The notes under the pieces are model-generated. The model made no database searches and was not told the DNA's origin. It saw only the letters and a program-made list of their open reading frames with translations. Positions 30,177-38,326 of a stretch of 64,000 nt of DNA are shown one piece after another. The DNA comes from Halomonas icarae. Its GTDB lineage: Bacteria; Pseudomonadota; Gammaproteobacteria; Pseudomonadales; Halomonadaceae. The position numbers and the translations under genes are program-made. Numbering within the stretch: position 1 is the stretch's first letter; each line of letters starts with the position of its first letter. The DNA lies in NCBI RefSeq assembly GCF_009901955.1, contig NZ_WUTS01000001.1, positions 2,497,745 to 2,561,744 on the forward strand, written 5' to 3'.

Positions 30177-30584
30177 ATGACAGACCTCGATGACAGCCCG
30201 CGTCCACGGGGAGAGCTGACTCTCAAGCTGCTGGCCAGCCGCCAGGACACCAATCTCCACGGCGATATCGCCGGTGGCTGGCTGGTCGCCCATATGGATC
30301 AGGCCGCCGAGCTGGCCGCAGACCGGGAAGCCAACGGTCGCACTGCTACCGTGGCGATCGAATCAATGGACTTCCTGTGTCCTGTGCGGGTTGGCTCCAC
30401 GGTCAATATCTTCACCCGCCTGGTGGAGATCGGCCATAGCTCCATTCGCATCGATGTCGAGGTATGGATACGCCAGCCCCACGAGCGCAACCCCGACGAG
30501 CTTCACAAGGTGACCGAGGCTCGCTTCGTGATGGTGGCCATGGATGACAATGGCCGCATCCGCGCGGTGCGTCGCGAGACCTGA
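30177..30584 (+). CDS. YciA-like acyl-CoA thioesterase
   Basis: Hotdog-fold thioesterase that hydrolyses acyl-CoA. The 135-residue protein has the family motif SRQDTNLHGDIAGGWLVAHMDQAAELAA, ATVAIESMDFLCPVRVGSTV, and EVWIRQP. E. coli YciA has GDIFGGWL where this protein has GDIAGGWL. The ATG at 30177 is chosen from homology, although the frame is open from 29985. It is divergent from pstS and is followed by a terminator. Confidence 0.88.
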   Translation: MTDLDDSPRPRGELTLKLLASRQDTNLHGDIAGGWLVAHMDQAAELAADREANGRTATVAIESMDFLCPVRVGSTVNIFTRLVEIGHSSIRIDVEVWIRQPHERNPDELHKVTEARFVMVAMDDNGRIRAVRRET

Positions 30585-30603
30585 GCCCTGACACCAATGC
30601 AAG

Positions 30604-30636
30604 GCGGGGGCACCATCGGCGCCCCCGCTCCCTTCT
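30604..30636 (+). terminator. Hairpin terminator after the thioesterase gene
   Basis: GCGGGGGC (30604-30611) pairs with GCCCCCGC (30621-30628), followed by a pyrimidine-rich TCCCTTCT. Confidence 0.6.
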
Positions 30637-30730
30637 CTAACCCCTGGCAGATAATCGCCGATTCACGTCAGTTCAGTGGCATCCGCCAGAGGCCATGGCC
30701 TATCGGGCCCTCTCGCCAGGCATCATACCC

Positions 30731-31819
30731 TCAGGACTGCACCGCCTCACGTGCCTTGAGATAGGCGAACTCGCCGGCATCGTTGGACGCCCGTACCAGC
30801 TTCTGGAAGGCGACATAGGAGTCGTGAACCTTCTTCGAGTCCGGGTCACTCTCGACCTGTTCGACGATCACCTCCTGGGAGGCTTCATAGAGCGCCTTCA
30901 TCACATCCTCGGGGAAGATACGCAGCTTGACACCATGCTCGTTGACCAGGGTATCCATAGCCTGGGCATTGCGGAAGGTGAACTCGCTGATCATCGCCAG
31001 ATTGGACGCCCGAGCCGCCTCGGTCACCACCGCCTTGAGGTCGTCGGGCAGGGCATTCCAGGCATCCAGGTTAACGGTACCCTCGAGAATCGCACTGGGT
31101 TCGTTCCAGGCCGAGGTGTAGTAGTAGTCGGCTACCTGGTGAAGGCCGAAGGCCAGATCATTGTAGGGGCTGACCCAGTCGGCGGCATCCAGCACACCGG
31201 TCTGCATGGAGGTGAAGATCTCCGAGCCCGGCATGGTAACGGTGGTGACACCGATACGGTTCATTGCCTCGCCGGCCAGGCCCGGTAGACGCAGCTTGAG
31301 CCCCTGCAGATCCTCCAGGGAGTTGATCTCCTTCTTGAACCAGCCACCAGGCTGGGTGGTGGTATTACCCACCGGAAAGGGCTTGAGGTTGTGCTTGGCG
31401 TAGATCTCGTCCCACAGTTCCTGGCCACCGCCGTAATAGAGCCAGGCGTTGGTCTCCTGGGTCGTCATGCCGAAGGGCACGGCGGTAAAGAACTGTGATG
31501 CCGCGACCTTGCCACGCCAGTAGTAGGCCGCGGAGTGTCCCATCTCGGCGGTGCCGGCAGCCACGGCATCGAACACTTCAAGCGCCGGCACCAGCTCACC
31601 GGCACCATGCACGCGAATGCGCATGCGCCCGCCCGAGAGCGTTTCGACGCGCTTGGCAAACTCGTTGGCACCGGTGCCCAGGGCCGGGAAGTTCTTGGGC
31701 CAGGAGGTGACCATGTTCCATGTGATGGTCTCCTGGGCCTTGGCGGTGGAGACGAAGGGGGCAGCGACCACACCGGCGGCGCCGGCACCCAGGGTGGTCA
31801 AGAACTTGCGACGTTGCAT
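30731..31819 (-). CDS. TRAP transporter DctP-type substrate-binding protein
   Basis: Periplasmic binding protein for a tripartite carboxylate transporter. The 362-residue protein opens MQRRKFLTTLGAGAAG, a twin-arginine-like signal, cleaved after VSTAKA. It carries TWNMVTSWPKNFPALGTGA, ELVPALEVFDAVAAGTAEMGHSAAYYW and GWFKKEINSLEDLQGLKLRLPG, as in 2-oxoacid-binding TakP-type proteins. The usual small (DctQ) and large (DctM) membrane genes are not next to it. It lies downstream of uvrD on the same strand after a 146-bp gap. Confidence 0.88.
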   Translation of the reverse strand: MQRRKFLTTLGAGAAGVVAAPFVSTAKAQETITWNMVTSWPKNFPALGTGANEFAKRVETLSGGRMRIRVHGAGELVPALEVFDAVAAGTAEMGHSAAYYWRGKVAASQFFTAVPFGMTTQETNAWLYYGGGQELWDEIYAKHNLKPFPVGNTTTQPGGWFKKEINSLEDLQGLKLRLPGLAGEAMNRIGVTTVTMPGSEIFTSMQTGVLDAADWVSPYNDLAFGLHQVADYYYTSAWNEPSAILEGTVNLDAWNALPDDLKAVVTEAARASNLAMISEFTFRNAQAMDTLVNEHGVKLRIFPEDVMKALYEASQEVIVEQVESDPDSKKVHDSYVAFQKLVRASNDAGEFAYLKAREAVQS

Positions 31820-31965
31820 GCAGGCATCACTCCGTACGGATTATTATGCGAGTGCCGCGCCTGTCGCGCGGCTGTGTCCGCCTGGCAGTATGCTCCAGAC
31901 GTGAACACACTCACAAGCCATAAGCCTGCAGTGAACGTCAACGGAAAGTCATGCGCTCTTGAGGG

Positions 31966-34167
31966 TCACAGCGGCGTCAGTTTGGCGAAGCCCAACACCA
32001 GCCACTTGTCCCCCTCTCCAGCGAAGCTGACCTGTACCCGCGCCCGGGGACCCTCGCCCTCGGCATTGAGAATCACCCCTTCCCCGAATACCGGATGACT
32101 GACTCGCTGCCCGAGGGAGAGCGAGGGCAGGTCATCGCCGCCGTTGACCCCGCTCTGGCGAAGCCCGGTGGGCCGCGAGGCAGTGACCGGCCGCGACACC
32201 TGGCCGCGCAGTCGCACCTCCTCAAGATACTCCTCGGGAATCTCGCGCAGGAAGCGCGAGGCGCGCTGGAAGGTCTCCTTGCCATGCAGCCGGCGAATCT
32301 CGGCATGGGTCAGATAGAGCTTGCGCATGGCGCGGGTCAGGCCCACATAACAGAGGCGGCGCTCCTCCTCCAGGCGGCCTGGCTCCTCCGCCGACATGCG
32401 GTGGGGAAAGAGCCCCTCCTCCACTCCGGCGATGAACACCACCGGGAACTCGAGACCCTTGGCAGAGTGCAGGGTCATCAGCTGAACGCTATCCTCGAAC
32501 TCGTCGGCCTCATGCTCGCCGGCGTTGAGCGCCGCCTCGGAGAGGAAGGCCTCCAGCGCCGTGGCACCCTCGCCGGCCTCCGGTGCATCGAAGGCGTCAC
32601 CCTGGGTGAAGGCCCTGGCCGCGGTGACCAGCTCCTCGAGGTTCTCGACCCGCGCCTGCCCCTTCTCTCCCCTTTCATTGCGATGGTGCTCGAGCAACCC
32701 GGTACGCGCGATCACATGGTCGATGATCTCGTGGAGCGCCAGGCCGGCGCCATCGTTGTCCAGAGTGTCGATCAGATCGGCGAAGGCCTGCAGGGCAGTG
32801 CCGGCACGCCCCTTGAGGGCGCCGTCGACCAGGCCATCATGGAGCGCCTGCCATAGCGAGACGCTCCCCTCGCGAGCACGCTGGCGCAGCAGTTCCACGG
32901 TACGTGTGCCGATGCCTCGGGCCGGCACATTGATCACCCTCTCCAGGGAGGCATCATCATCGCGGTTGAGCAGCAGTCGCAGGTAGGCCAGGGCGTTCTT
33001 GATTTCCAGACGCTCGTAGAACCGATGACCGCCATAGATACGATAGGGGACTCCCTGGCGAATCAGGGTCTCTTCAATCACCCGCGACTGGGCATTGGAG
33101 CGGTAGAGAATGGCGATCTCACGGCGATTGACACCCTCCTCGACCCGCTCGCGCAGCGTGTCGACGATAAAGCGCGCCTCGTCCAGATCATTGAAGCCGC
33201 TGTAGACCGAGATCGGCTCGCCGCGCTCGCCGGCGGTCCATAGCGTCTTGCCCATGCGCTCGGCATTGTGACTGATCAGGGCGTTGGCGGCCTCGAGGAT
33301 GGCACTGGTGGAGCGGTAGTTCTGCTCCAAGCGCACCGTCTTGGTCTGCGGAAACTCACGCTCGAAGCGGCGAATATTCTCCACACGGGCGCCACGCCAG
33401 CCGTAGATCGATTGATCATCGTCACCCACCACGGTCATCGGTGTGGTCATGCCGGTCAGCAGCTTGAGCCAGGCGTATTGCAGGGTATTGGTATCCTGGA
33501 ACTCATCCACCAGCACATGGGCGAAGCGCTGCTGGTAGTGGGCCAGTAGCGCCGGATTGTCACGCAGCAGCTCCAGGCTACGCAGCAGCAGCTCGCCGAA
33601 GTCCACCAGGCCGCCACGCTCGCAGGTCAGCTGATAGCGATCAAAGAGCTCGACCATCTGGCCCAGGTAGGCATCGCCATGCACATTGACCTGATGGGGG
33701 CGTAGCCCCTCCTCCTTGCAGCCGGAGATGAACGACTGCACCTGACGGGGCGGGAAGCGCTCGTCATCGATGTCGTTCTCCCTGATCAGTCGCTTGATCA
33801 GACGCAGCTGGTCATCGCTATCGATGATCTGGAAATGCTGGGGCAGGCGAGCATCCTGCCAGTGGGTGCGCAGCAGACGATGGGCGATGGAGTGGAAGGT
33901 GCCGACCCAGACATGGCGCAGTGACGTGCCTACCAGCGCCTCCAGGCGCGTGCGCATCTCGCGGGCCGCCTTGTTGGTAAAGGTCACGGCCAGCACCGCA
34001 TAGGGAGAGAGCCCCTCGGCCTGAATCAGCCAGGCGATGCGTTGCACCAGCACCCGGGTCTTGCCGGAGCCGGCCCCGGCCAGCACCAGCATATTGCCCT
34101 GGGGGGCGCTGACCGCCTCGCGCTGGGCGGCATTCAGGTGGTCGAGGATCGCCGTGACGTCGTCCAT
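31966..34167 (-). CDS. uvrD: DNA helicase II UvrD
   Basis: 3'-to-5' helicase for nucleotide excision and mismatch repair. The 733-residue protein starts MDDVTAILDHLNAAQREAVSAP, with Walker [11 protein letters not shown], motif Ia [11 protein letters not shown], motif [25 protein letters not shown], the QLMTLHSAKGLEFPVVF motif and a C-terminal domain ending WLVLGFAKLTPL. The C-terminal Tudor-like part and the length separate it from Rep. The start region is preceded by a heptanucleotide repeat at 34215-34296. Confidence 0.97.
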   Translation of the reverse strand: MDDVTAILDHLNAAQREAVSAPQGNMLVLAGAGSGKTRVLVQRIAWLIQAEGLSPYAVLAVTFTNKAAREMRTRLEALVGTSLRHVWVGTFHSIAHRLLRTHWQDARLPQHFQIIDSDDQLRLIKRLIRENDIDDERFPPRQVQSFISGCKEEGLRPHQVNVHGDAYLGQMVELFDRYQLTCERGGLVDFGELLLRSLELLRDNPALLAHYQQRFAHVLVDEFQDTNTLQYAWLKLLTGMTTPMTVVGDDDQSIYGWRGARVENIRRFEREFPQTKTVRLEQNYRSTSAILEAANALISHNAERMGKTLWTAGERGEPISVYSGFNDLDEARFIVDTLRERVEEGVNRREIAILYRSNAQSRVIEETLIRQGVPYRIYGGHRFYERLEIKNALAYLRLLLNRDDDASLERVINVPARGIGTRTVELLRQRAREGSVSLWQALHDGLVDGALKGRAGTALQAFADLIDTLDNDGAGLALHEIIDHVIARTGLLEHHRNERGEKGQARVENLEELVTAARAFTQGDAFDAPEAGEGATALEAFLSEAALNAGEHEADEFEDSVQLMTLHSAKGLEFPVVFIAGVEEGLFPHRMSAEEPGRLEEERRLCYVGLTRAMRKLYLTHAEIRRLHGKETFQRASRFLREIPEEYLEEVRLRGQVSRPVTASRPTGLRQSGVNGGDDLPSLSLGQRVSHPVFGEGVILNAEGEGPRARVQVSFAGEGDKWLVLGFAKLTPL

Positions 34168-34214
34168 GGGAAGGCATCGCTGCTCGGAAAATGGGCGAAC
34201 AGCTTAGCATAGCC

Positions 34215-34296
34215 GCAAGGGGCAAGGGGCAAGGGGCAAGGGGCAAGGGGCAAGGGGCAAGGGGCAAGGGGCAAGGGGCAAGGGGCAAGGGGCAAG
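34215..34296. repeat. Perfect heptanucleotide tandem repeat, 11.7 copies
   Basis: GCAAGGG is repeated from 34215 to 34296 without a mismatch (82 bp), about 48 bp upstream of the uvrD ATG and downstream of hexR. A TATGCT -10-like hexamer (34206-34211, minus) lies between the array and uvrD. On the minus strand the array reads as CTTGCCC units. It is a length-variable simple repeat in a promoter region. Confidence 0.95.
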
Positions 34297-34374
34297 TCAG
34301 TCTTCGTCCCGGGCTGCAAGCCACAAGGGGGTTCCTTGTAGCTCGCGCCTTGAAGCTTGTCGCTGGCCGCAGGC

Positions 34375-35238
34375 CTAGGGCTTGCCGTCCTGCTCCGGAA
34401 AACGCAGCGGTGTCAGGCTCTTCTTCACTTCACGAAGCTGCTCGGCGAGCTTGGGACCGCGGGTCTTGGCCACGCCCACGGCCAGTACATCGACCAGCAC
34501 CAGATGGGCGATGCGCGAACTCATGGGTGTGTAGATCTCGGTGTCCTCATGAACGTCGATATAGAGCGGCAGGGTCACCTCCTCGGCCAGCGGCGAACCA
34601 TCGGGGCACAGCCCGATCACCGTGGCACCGGCCTCCCGTGCCAGACGCACGCTGGCCACTAGCGCCCGGGTGCGGCCGGTCTGGGAGATTGCCACCACCA
34701 CGTCACCCTCGTTGAGGGTCACCGCCGACATGTTCTGCATATGCGGGTCGGCATAGGCGGCGGTGGAGATCTGCAGGCGGAAGAACTTGTGCTGGGCATC
34801 GAAGGCCACCGCGCCGGAGGCCCCGAAGCCGTAGAACTCGACCCGATTGGCCATGGCCAGGGCATTGATCGCCTTGCTCAGCGCCTCGTTGTCGAGGCGG
34901 TCGCGCACCGACAGCAGGGTGCCCACGGTGGAGTCGAAGATGCTGTGAGAAAACTCCGCCACCGAATCACTGTCGTTCATCGAGAACTGGGCGAACTGAC
35001 TGCCGGTCGCCAGCATCTGCGCCAACTTGAGCTTGAAGTCCTGGAAGCCATTGCAGCCCAGCGCCCGACAGAAGCGCACCACCGTCGGTTCGCTGACCTT
35101 GGCTTCGGTCGCCAGGTCGACGATGCGCATATGGATCACTTCCTCGGGGTTGCGCAGCACAAAGCGCGCCACCTTCTGCTCGGAGCGGCGGAAGTGCTCC
35201 ATGCGGCGTCTCATCTCATCGAACAGGGCACGACTCAC
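34375..35238 (-). CDS. hexR: HexR-type RpiR-family regulator of glucose metabolism
   Basis: Represses Entner-Doudoroff and related genes in pseudomonads until KDPG binds. The 287-residue protein has an N-terminal helix-turn-helix (RIVDLATEAKVSEPTVVRFCRALGC) and a C-terminal SIS sugar-phosphate domain (ANRVEFYGFGASGAVAFDAQHKFFRL, VAISQTGRTRAL, IYTPMSSRIAHLVLVDVLA). The GTG at 35238 is chosen because AAGGAG lies 6 nt upstream. No Entner-Doudoroff enzyme gene is in this window, so the target set is inferred from the family. Confidence 0.85.
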   Translation of the reverse strand: MSRALFDEMRRRMEHFRRSEQKVARFVLRNPEEVIHMRIVDLATEAKVSEPTVVRFCRALGCNGFQDFKLKLAQMLATGSQFAQFSMNDSDSVAEFSHSIFDSTVGTLLSVRDRLDNEALSKAINALAMANRVEFYGFGASGAVAFDAQHKFFRLQISTAAYADPHMQNMSAVTLNEGDVVVAISQTGRTRALVASVRLAREAGATVIGLCPDGSPLAEEVTLPLYIDVHEDTEIYTPMSSRIAHLVLVDVLAVGVAKTRGPKLAEQLREVKKSLTPLRFPEQDGKP

Positions 35239-35466
35239 ACGGAACTCCTTGGCTGGCCACCGCAATGCGATGACGAACGATCATGGTATCTGACTCATGG
35301 TATCCAACGACAGTATGCCCCAAGGCGGAGCCATATGTGCAGTGTGCCTCCGCTCGGGGAGCGTTGAGGCAGCGTCATAAGAAAAAGACTCACGCCGTCA
35401 TCATTCTGTCAAGTGATGTATAGTAATAAATGCAGTGTCGCGTAGCGTCCAAGGAGAGAGTCGATC

Positions 35467-35682
35467 ATGCACAAGACCGAACGGTTAACCTCCCTGAAGA
35501 GTGAACTTCTCGACATCTTCATGAGCATGGAAGTCCATGAGCACGAAGAGCGGACCCGCACCGCCGCCCAGCGTCACCTGCGCGCCCGGCGTGGCATCGA
35601 GCTCCACAGCGAGTTCAAGCAGCTGGCTCGGGAGATCGCCGAGTTGCCAGAAGCCGAGCTCACCGAAGACGCCATGCACTGA
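35467..35682 (+). CDS. Small conserved-looking protein of unknown function
   Basis: A 71-residue, highly charged and probably all-helical protein with no membrane segment. It opens MHKTERLTSLKSELLDIFMSMEVHEHEERTRTAA-type sequence, followed by RHLRARRGIELHSEF and an acidic tail. I do not recognise the family; the RARRGIELH stretch faintly recalls small PA3496-like proteins. It has a good ribosome site (AAGGAGAGAG before the ATG), a TATAGT hexamer at 35419-35424, and a strong terminator, which support a real gene. Confidence 0.6.
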   Translation: MHKTERLTSLKSELLDIFMSMEVHEHEERTRTAAQRHLRARRGIELHSEFKQLAREIAELPEAELTEDAMH

Positions 35683-35701
35683 CGTCACACCACGATATGC
35701 A

Positions 35702-35727
35702 ACGAGCCCCGCCAGGGCGGGGCTCGT
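35702..35727. terminator. Bidirectional terminator between the small gene and the NSS transporter
   Basis: A 12-bp perfect stem (35702-35713 with 35716-35727) sits between two convergent stops. The tight loop and GC-rich stem fit a shared terminator. Confidence 0.75.
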
Positions 35728-35763
35728 CAGGGCTTGAAGCCGGTACCGTGATGGTCGGCGAGC

Positions 35764-37107
35764 CTAGACCAGGCCGTAGACGAACACCACGACCACCCCG
35801 ATCGGTGCCACCACACGAGACACCACCTGCCACACCTGGGCCTGACCGGCCGAGAGCCCCAGCTCGTTGATCACACTGTCACGGTCGAGACGCCAGGCCA
35901 CGAACAGGATCGCGCCCAGGCCGGTCAGCGGCAACATGAACTTGCTGGTAAGGGTGTCCAGGAAGTCGAAGACGTTCAGCCCCAGGATCAGGAACTCGTC
36001 CCAGACGTTGAACGACATCAGCGCCGCAATACCCAGCACCCAGACCGCCACACCGGCCACCAGGGTGGCCGCGACACGAGACAGCTTCGTACGCTCCTCG
36101 AGCAGTTCCACCGTGGGCTCCAGCAGCGAGATCGCCGAGGTCAGGGCGGCGAAGGTCAGCAGCAGGAAGAACGCCAGGCCAAGGAGGGTACCCCATGCCA
36201 TGTTGCCGAAGGCCAGCGGCAGGGTGACGAAGATCAGCCCCGGCCCCTCGCCCGGGCTCAGGCCGTTGGCGAAGACGATGGGGAAGATCGCCATGCCGGC
36301 CAGCAGCGCGATGGCGGTATCCAGAATGATCACCGTGCGTGCCGTGCTGATCAGGCTGACGTCCTCACCCAGATAGGAGCCATAGGCCAGCATGATGCCC
36401 ATGCCCAGCGACAGGGTGAAGAAGGCCTGTCCCATGGCGGCCAGCACTACCTCACCGTTGATCGCACTCCAGTCGGGGCTGAACATGAAGGCCATGGCCT
36501 CACCGAAGTGACCGGTGGTCATGCCATAGATCACCAGCACCACCATCAGGATAACCAGTGCCGGCATCAGGGTCTTGACGGCACCTTCCAGGCCCTTGGT
36601 CACGCCGCGAGCCACGATAAAGATCACCAGCGCCATGAAGGCGGTATGCCACAGGGTCAAGGCGGTGGCGTTACCCAGCAGACCACTGAAGATGGCGCCG
36701 ACGCCCTCGGAGTCCATGCCCGTGAACTTTCCGGTGACCGAACCCAGGGTATAGAAGAGCGACCAGCCGCCGATCACGCTGTAGAAGGAAAGAATCAGGA
36801 AGGCACCCAGAACGCCACTGACCCCGACCAGTGCCCAGGCTGGCAGACGACCGCTCTGACGCGCCAGGTCGAGCATCGAGTTGATCGGGTTCTTCTGGCC
36901 ACGGCGGCCGATCAGCCATTCGGCGACCAGGATCGGCAGACCGACCAGGGCCACGCAGGCCAGATAGATGAGCACGAAGGCCGCGCCCCCGCTATCCCCT
37001 ACCATATAGGAGAAGCGCCAGATATTGCCCAGCCCCACCGCCGAACCGGTGGCTGCCAGGATAAAGGCCATCTTCGATGACCACTGTGCATGGGAGAGTT
37101 TGGACAT
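35764..37107 (-). CDS. Neurotransmitter:sodium symporter (NSS) family transporter
   Basis: Sodium-coupled amino-acid transporter of the TnaT/MhsT/LeuT group. The 447-residue protein has eleven or twelve hydrophobic segments. The signature in helix 1, FILAATGSAVGLGNIWRFSYM, contains the unwound substrate and sodium site, and AEWLIGRRGQKNP follows helix 2. Helix 6 reads AMGQAFFTLSLGMGIMLAYGSYL, another conserved part of the binding site. Which amino acid is carried cannot be told. It is a single-gene unit with a 346-bp upstream gap. Confidence 0.9.
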   Translation of the reverse strand: MSKLSHAQWSSKMAFILAATGSAVGLGNIWRFSYMVGDSGGAAFVLIYLACVALVGLPILVAEWLIGRRGQKNPINSMLDLARQSGRLPAWALVGVSGVLGAFLILSFYSVIGGWSLFYTLGSVTGKFTGMDSEGVGAIFSGLLGNATALTLWHTAFMALVIFIVARGVTKGLEGAVKTLMPALVILMVVLVIYGMTTGHFGEAMAFMFSPDWSAINGEVVLAAMGQAFFTLSLGMGIMLAYGSYLGEDVSLISTARTVIILDTAIALLAGMAIFPIVFANGLSPGEGPGLIFVTLPLAFGNMAWGTLLGLAFFLLLTFAALTSAISLLEPTVELLEERTKLSRVAATLVAGVAVWVLGIAALMSFNVWDEFLILGLNVFDFLDTLTSKFMLPLTGLGAILFVAWRLDRDSVINELGLSAGQAQVWQVVSRVVAPIGVVVVFVYGLV

Positions 37108-37453
37108 GTTTCACCCTGTATGTACGTGTCGCCAGCGGCCGATCCGGCGCGTTGGCGGCTTGTGCTTGTCATTGCCACGTCCAGAGCGTCATGGATTACA
37201 TGACACCGTCCAGAGCATGACAGGATCCGGGCAGGATCACTGCCGTTGCGCTTTACGGTCGTCGGCGGGTGGCCGTTGACCGAGTAGCACGGGAGCGCAG
37301 GACCATCGCAAGATCGACGCAGGTTCGGCGCCATATCCAGTCAGAATCCGGGGTATGAGCGCTCCGGCCCATAAAACTATCCGATCAAACACTCGATGGC
37401 CAGCGTCTTCTGTGGTTTGGCACTCGCTCTTTAGGCGCAGGTGGGAGCAAGCA
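37108..37453. promoter_or_regulatory. Gap upstream of the NSS gene with a duplicated decamer and an inverted repeat
   Basis: This 346-bp stretch has no gene. It probably holds the NSS promoter and leader. CGTCCAGAGC occurs at 37178-37187 and again at 37207-37216, and GTCATG/CATGAC arms separated by 5 bp lie between them (37188-37204). These could be operator elements; no regulator is known. I could not pick out a convincing -35/-10 pair. Confidence 0.35.
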
Positions 37454-38326
37454 TCAAGTCCCGAACAGGCTAGCCTGGGCCTCGCCGGGGAAGGCCGGCA
37501 AGGGGGGCAGGGCCAATCGCTCTGCCAGGCGATCGTGGAGGCGTCGCGCCAGCTGGGGCGCCTGCCGGTTATCCGGTGTATGCACCATCAGATAAGGGGT
37601 TTTCCCCTGTTTTATCCACAGGGAAAGGCGCTCTATCCAGGCTGCAAAGTAATGTTCATTGATGGCCGCGTCATGGTGGCCGATATAGCGCACCAGGGGG
37701 CGGCTTCCCGTGGAAAGCACGTGTAATGGACGTTTCGGCTTCTCGCGCTGCGCCTGCTGCACGCCGGGATGCTCACCGGCGGGGGTGGCGAAGAGGGGGC
37801 GCACATCGAGCATCACCCGATCCACACCTTGAGTTATCAACATCCTATTGAAATGTCGCTCGACACTCCCCTTGTGGAAAAAATCAGTGTGACGCACCTC
37901 TACCGCACAGGGAATGTCACTCGGCCAGCGTGCGAGAAGCGCCTCGAGACGAGGCAGTTCATCGCCACCGAAATCCCGGGGAAGTTGGATCATCAGCGGG
38001 CCCAGACGATCGTGCAGCGGTTCGAGAGCCGTGAGGAAGACATCGAGTTCGGCCTCGATATCCACCAGACGACGCTCATGGGTCAGGGCAGCAGGCAGCT
38101 TGAAGCAGAAACGAAAGCCCGGGGGTGCCTGACGGGCCCAGGCCGCCACCGTCTCGGGGCGTGGCGCGCCGCTGTAGAAGGTAGTGTTGCCCTCCACGCA
38201 GGTGAAGGCCCGGGCATACTCCTCGAGGCCGCCGCCATGAGGAGGATAGAGTCCGCCGCGCCAGTCGGGATTGGCCCACATGGGCAGCCCTATATGGAGC
38301 GGCGGTTCGGCACGTGGGGCCGTCAC
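37454..38326 (-). CDS. DUF72 (YecE-like) family protein
   Basis: A 290-residue TIM-barrel-like protein of the DUF72 family, function unknown. Typical segments are [19 protein letters not shown], the [30 protein letters not shown] motif, [14 protein letters not shown] and [15 protein letters not shown]. It starts with GTG overlapping the TGA of glmS by two bases, so it is probably translated from the glm transcript. A perfect DnaA-box sequence occurs inside it at 37612-37620, probably by chance. Confidence 0.88.
   Translation of the reverse strand: MTAPRAEPPLHIGLPMWANPDWRGGLYPPHGGGLEEYARAFTCVEGNTTFYSGAPRPETVAAWARQAPPGFRFCFKLPAALTHERRLVDIEAELDVFLTALEPLHDRLGPLMIQLPRDFGGDELPRLEALLARWPSDIPCAVEVRHTDFFHKGSVERHFNRMLITQGVDRVMLDVRPLFATPAGEHPGVQQAQREKPKRPLHVLSTGSRPLVRYIGHHDAAINEHYFAAWIERLSLWIKQGKTPYLMVHTPDNRQAPQLARRLHDRLAERLALPPLPAFPGEAQASLFGT

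Noticed and set aside
34134..34324. Repetitive PLPLAPC peptide frames near uvrD
   Set aside because: They are translations of the 7-bp DNA repeat and have no other support.
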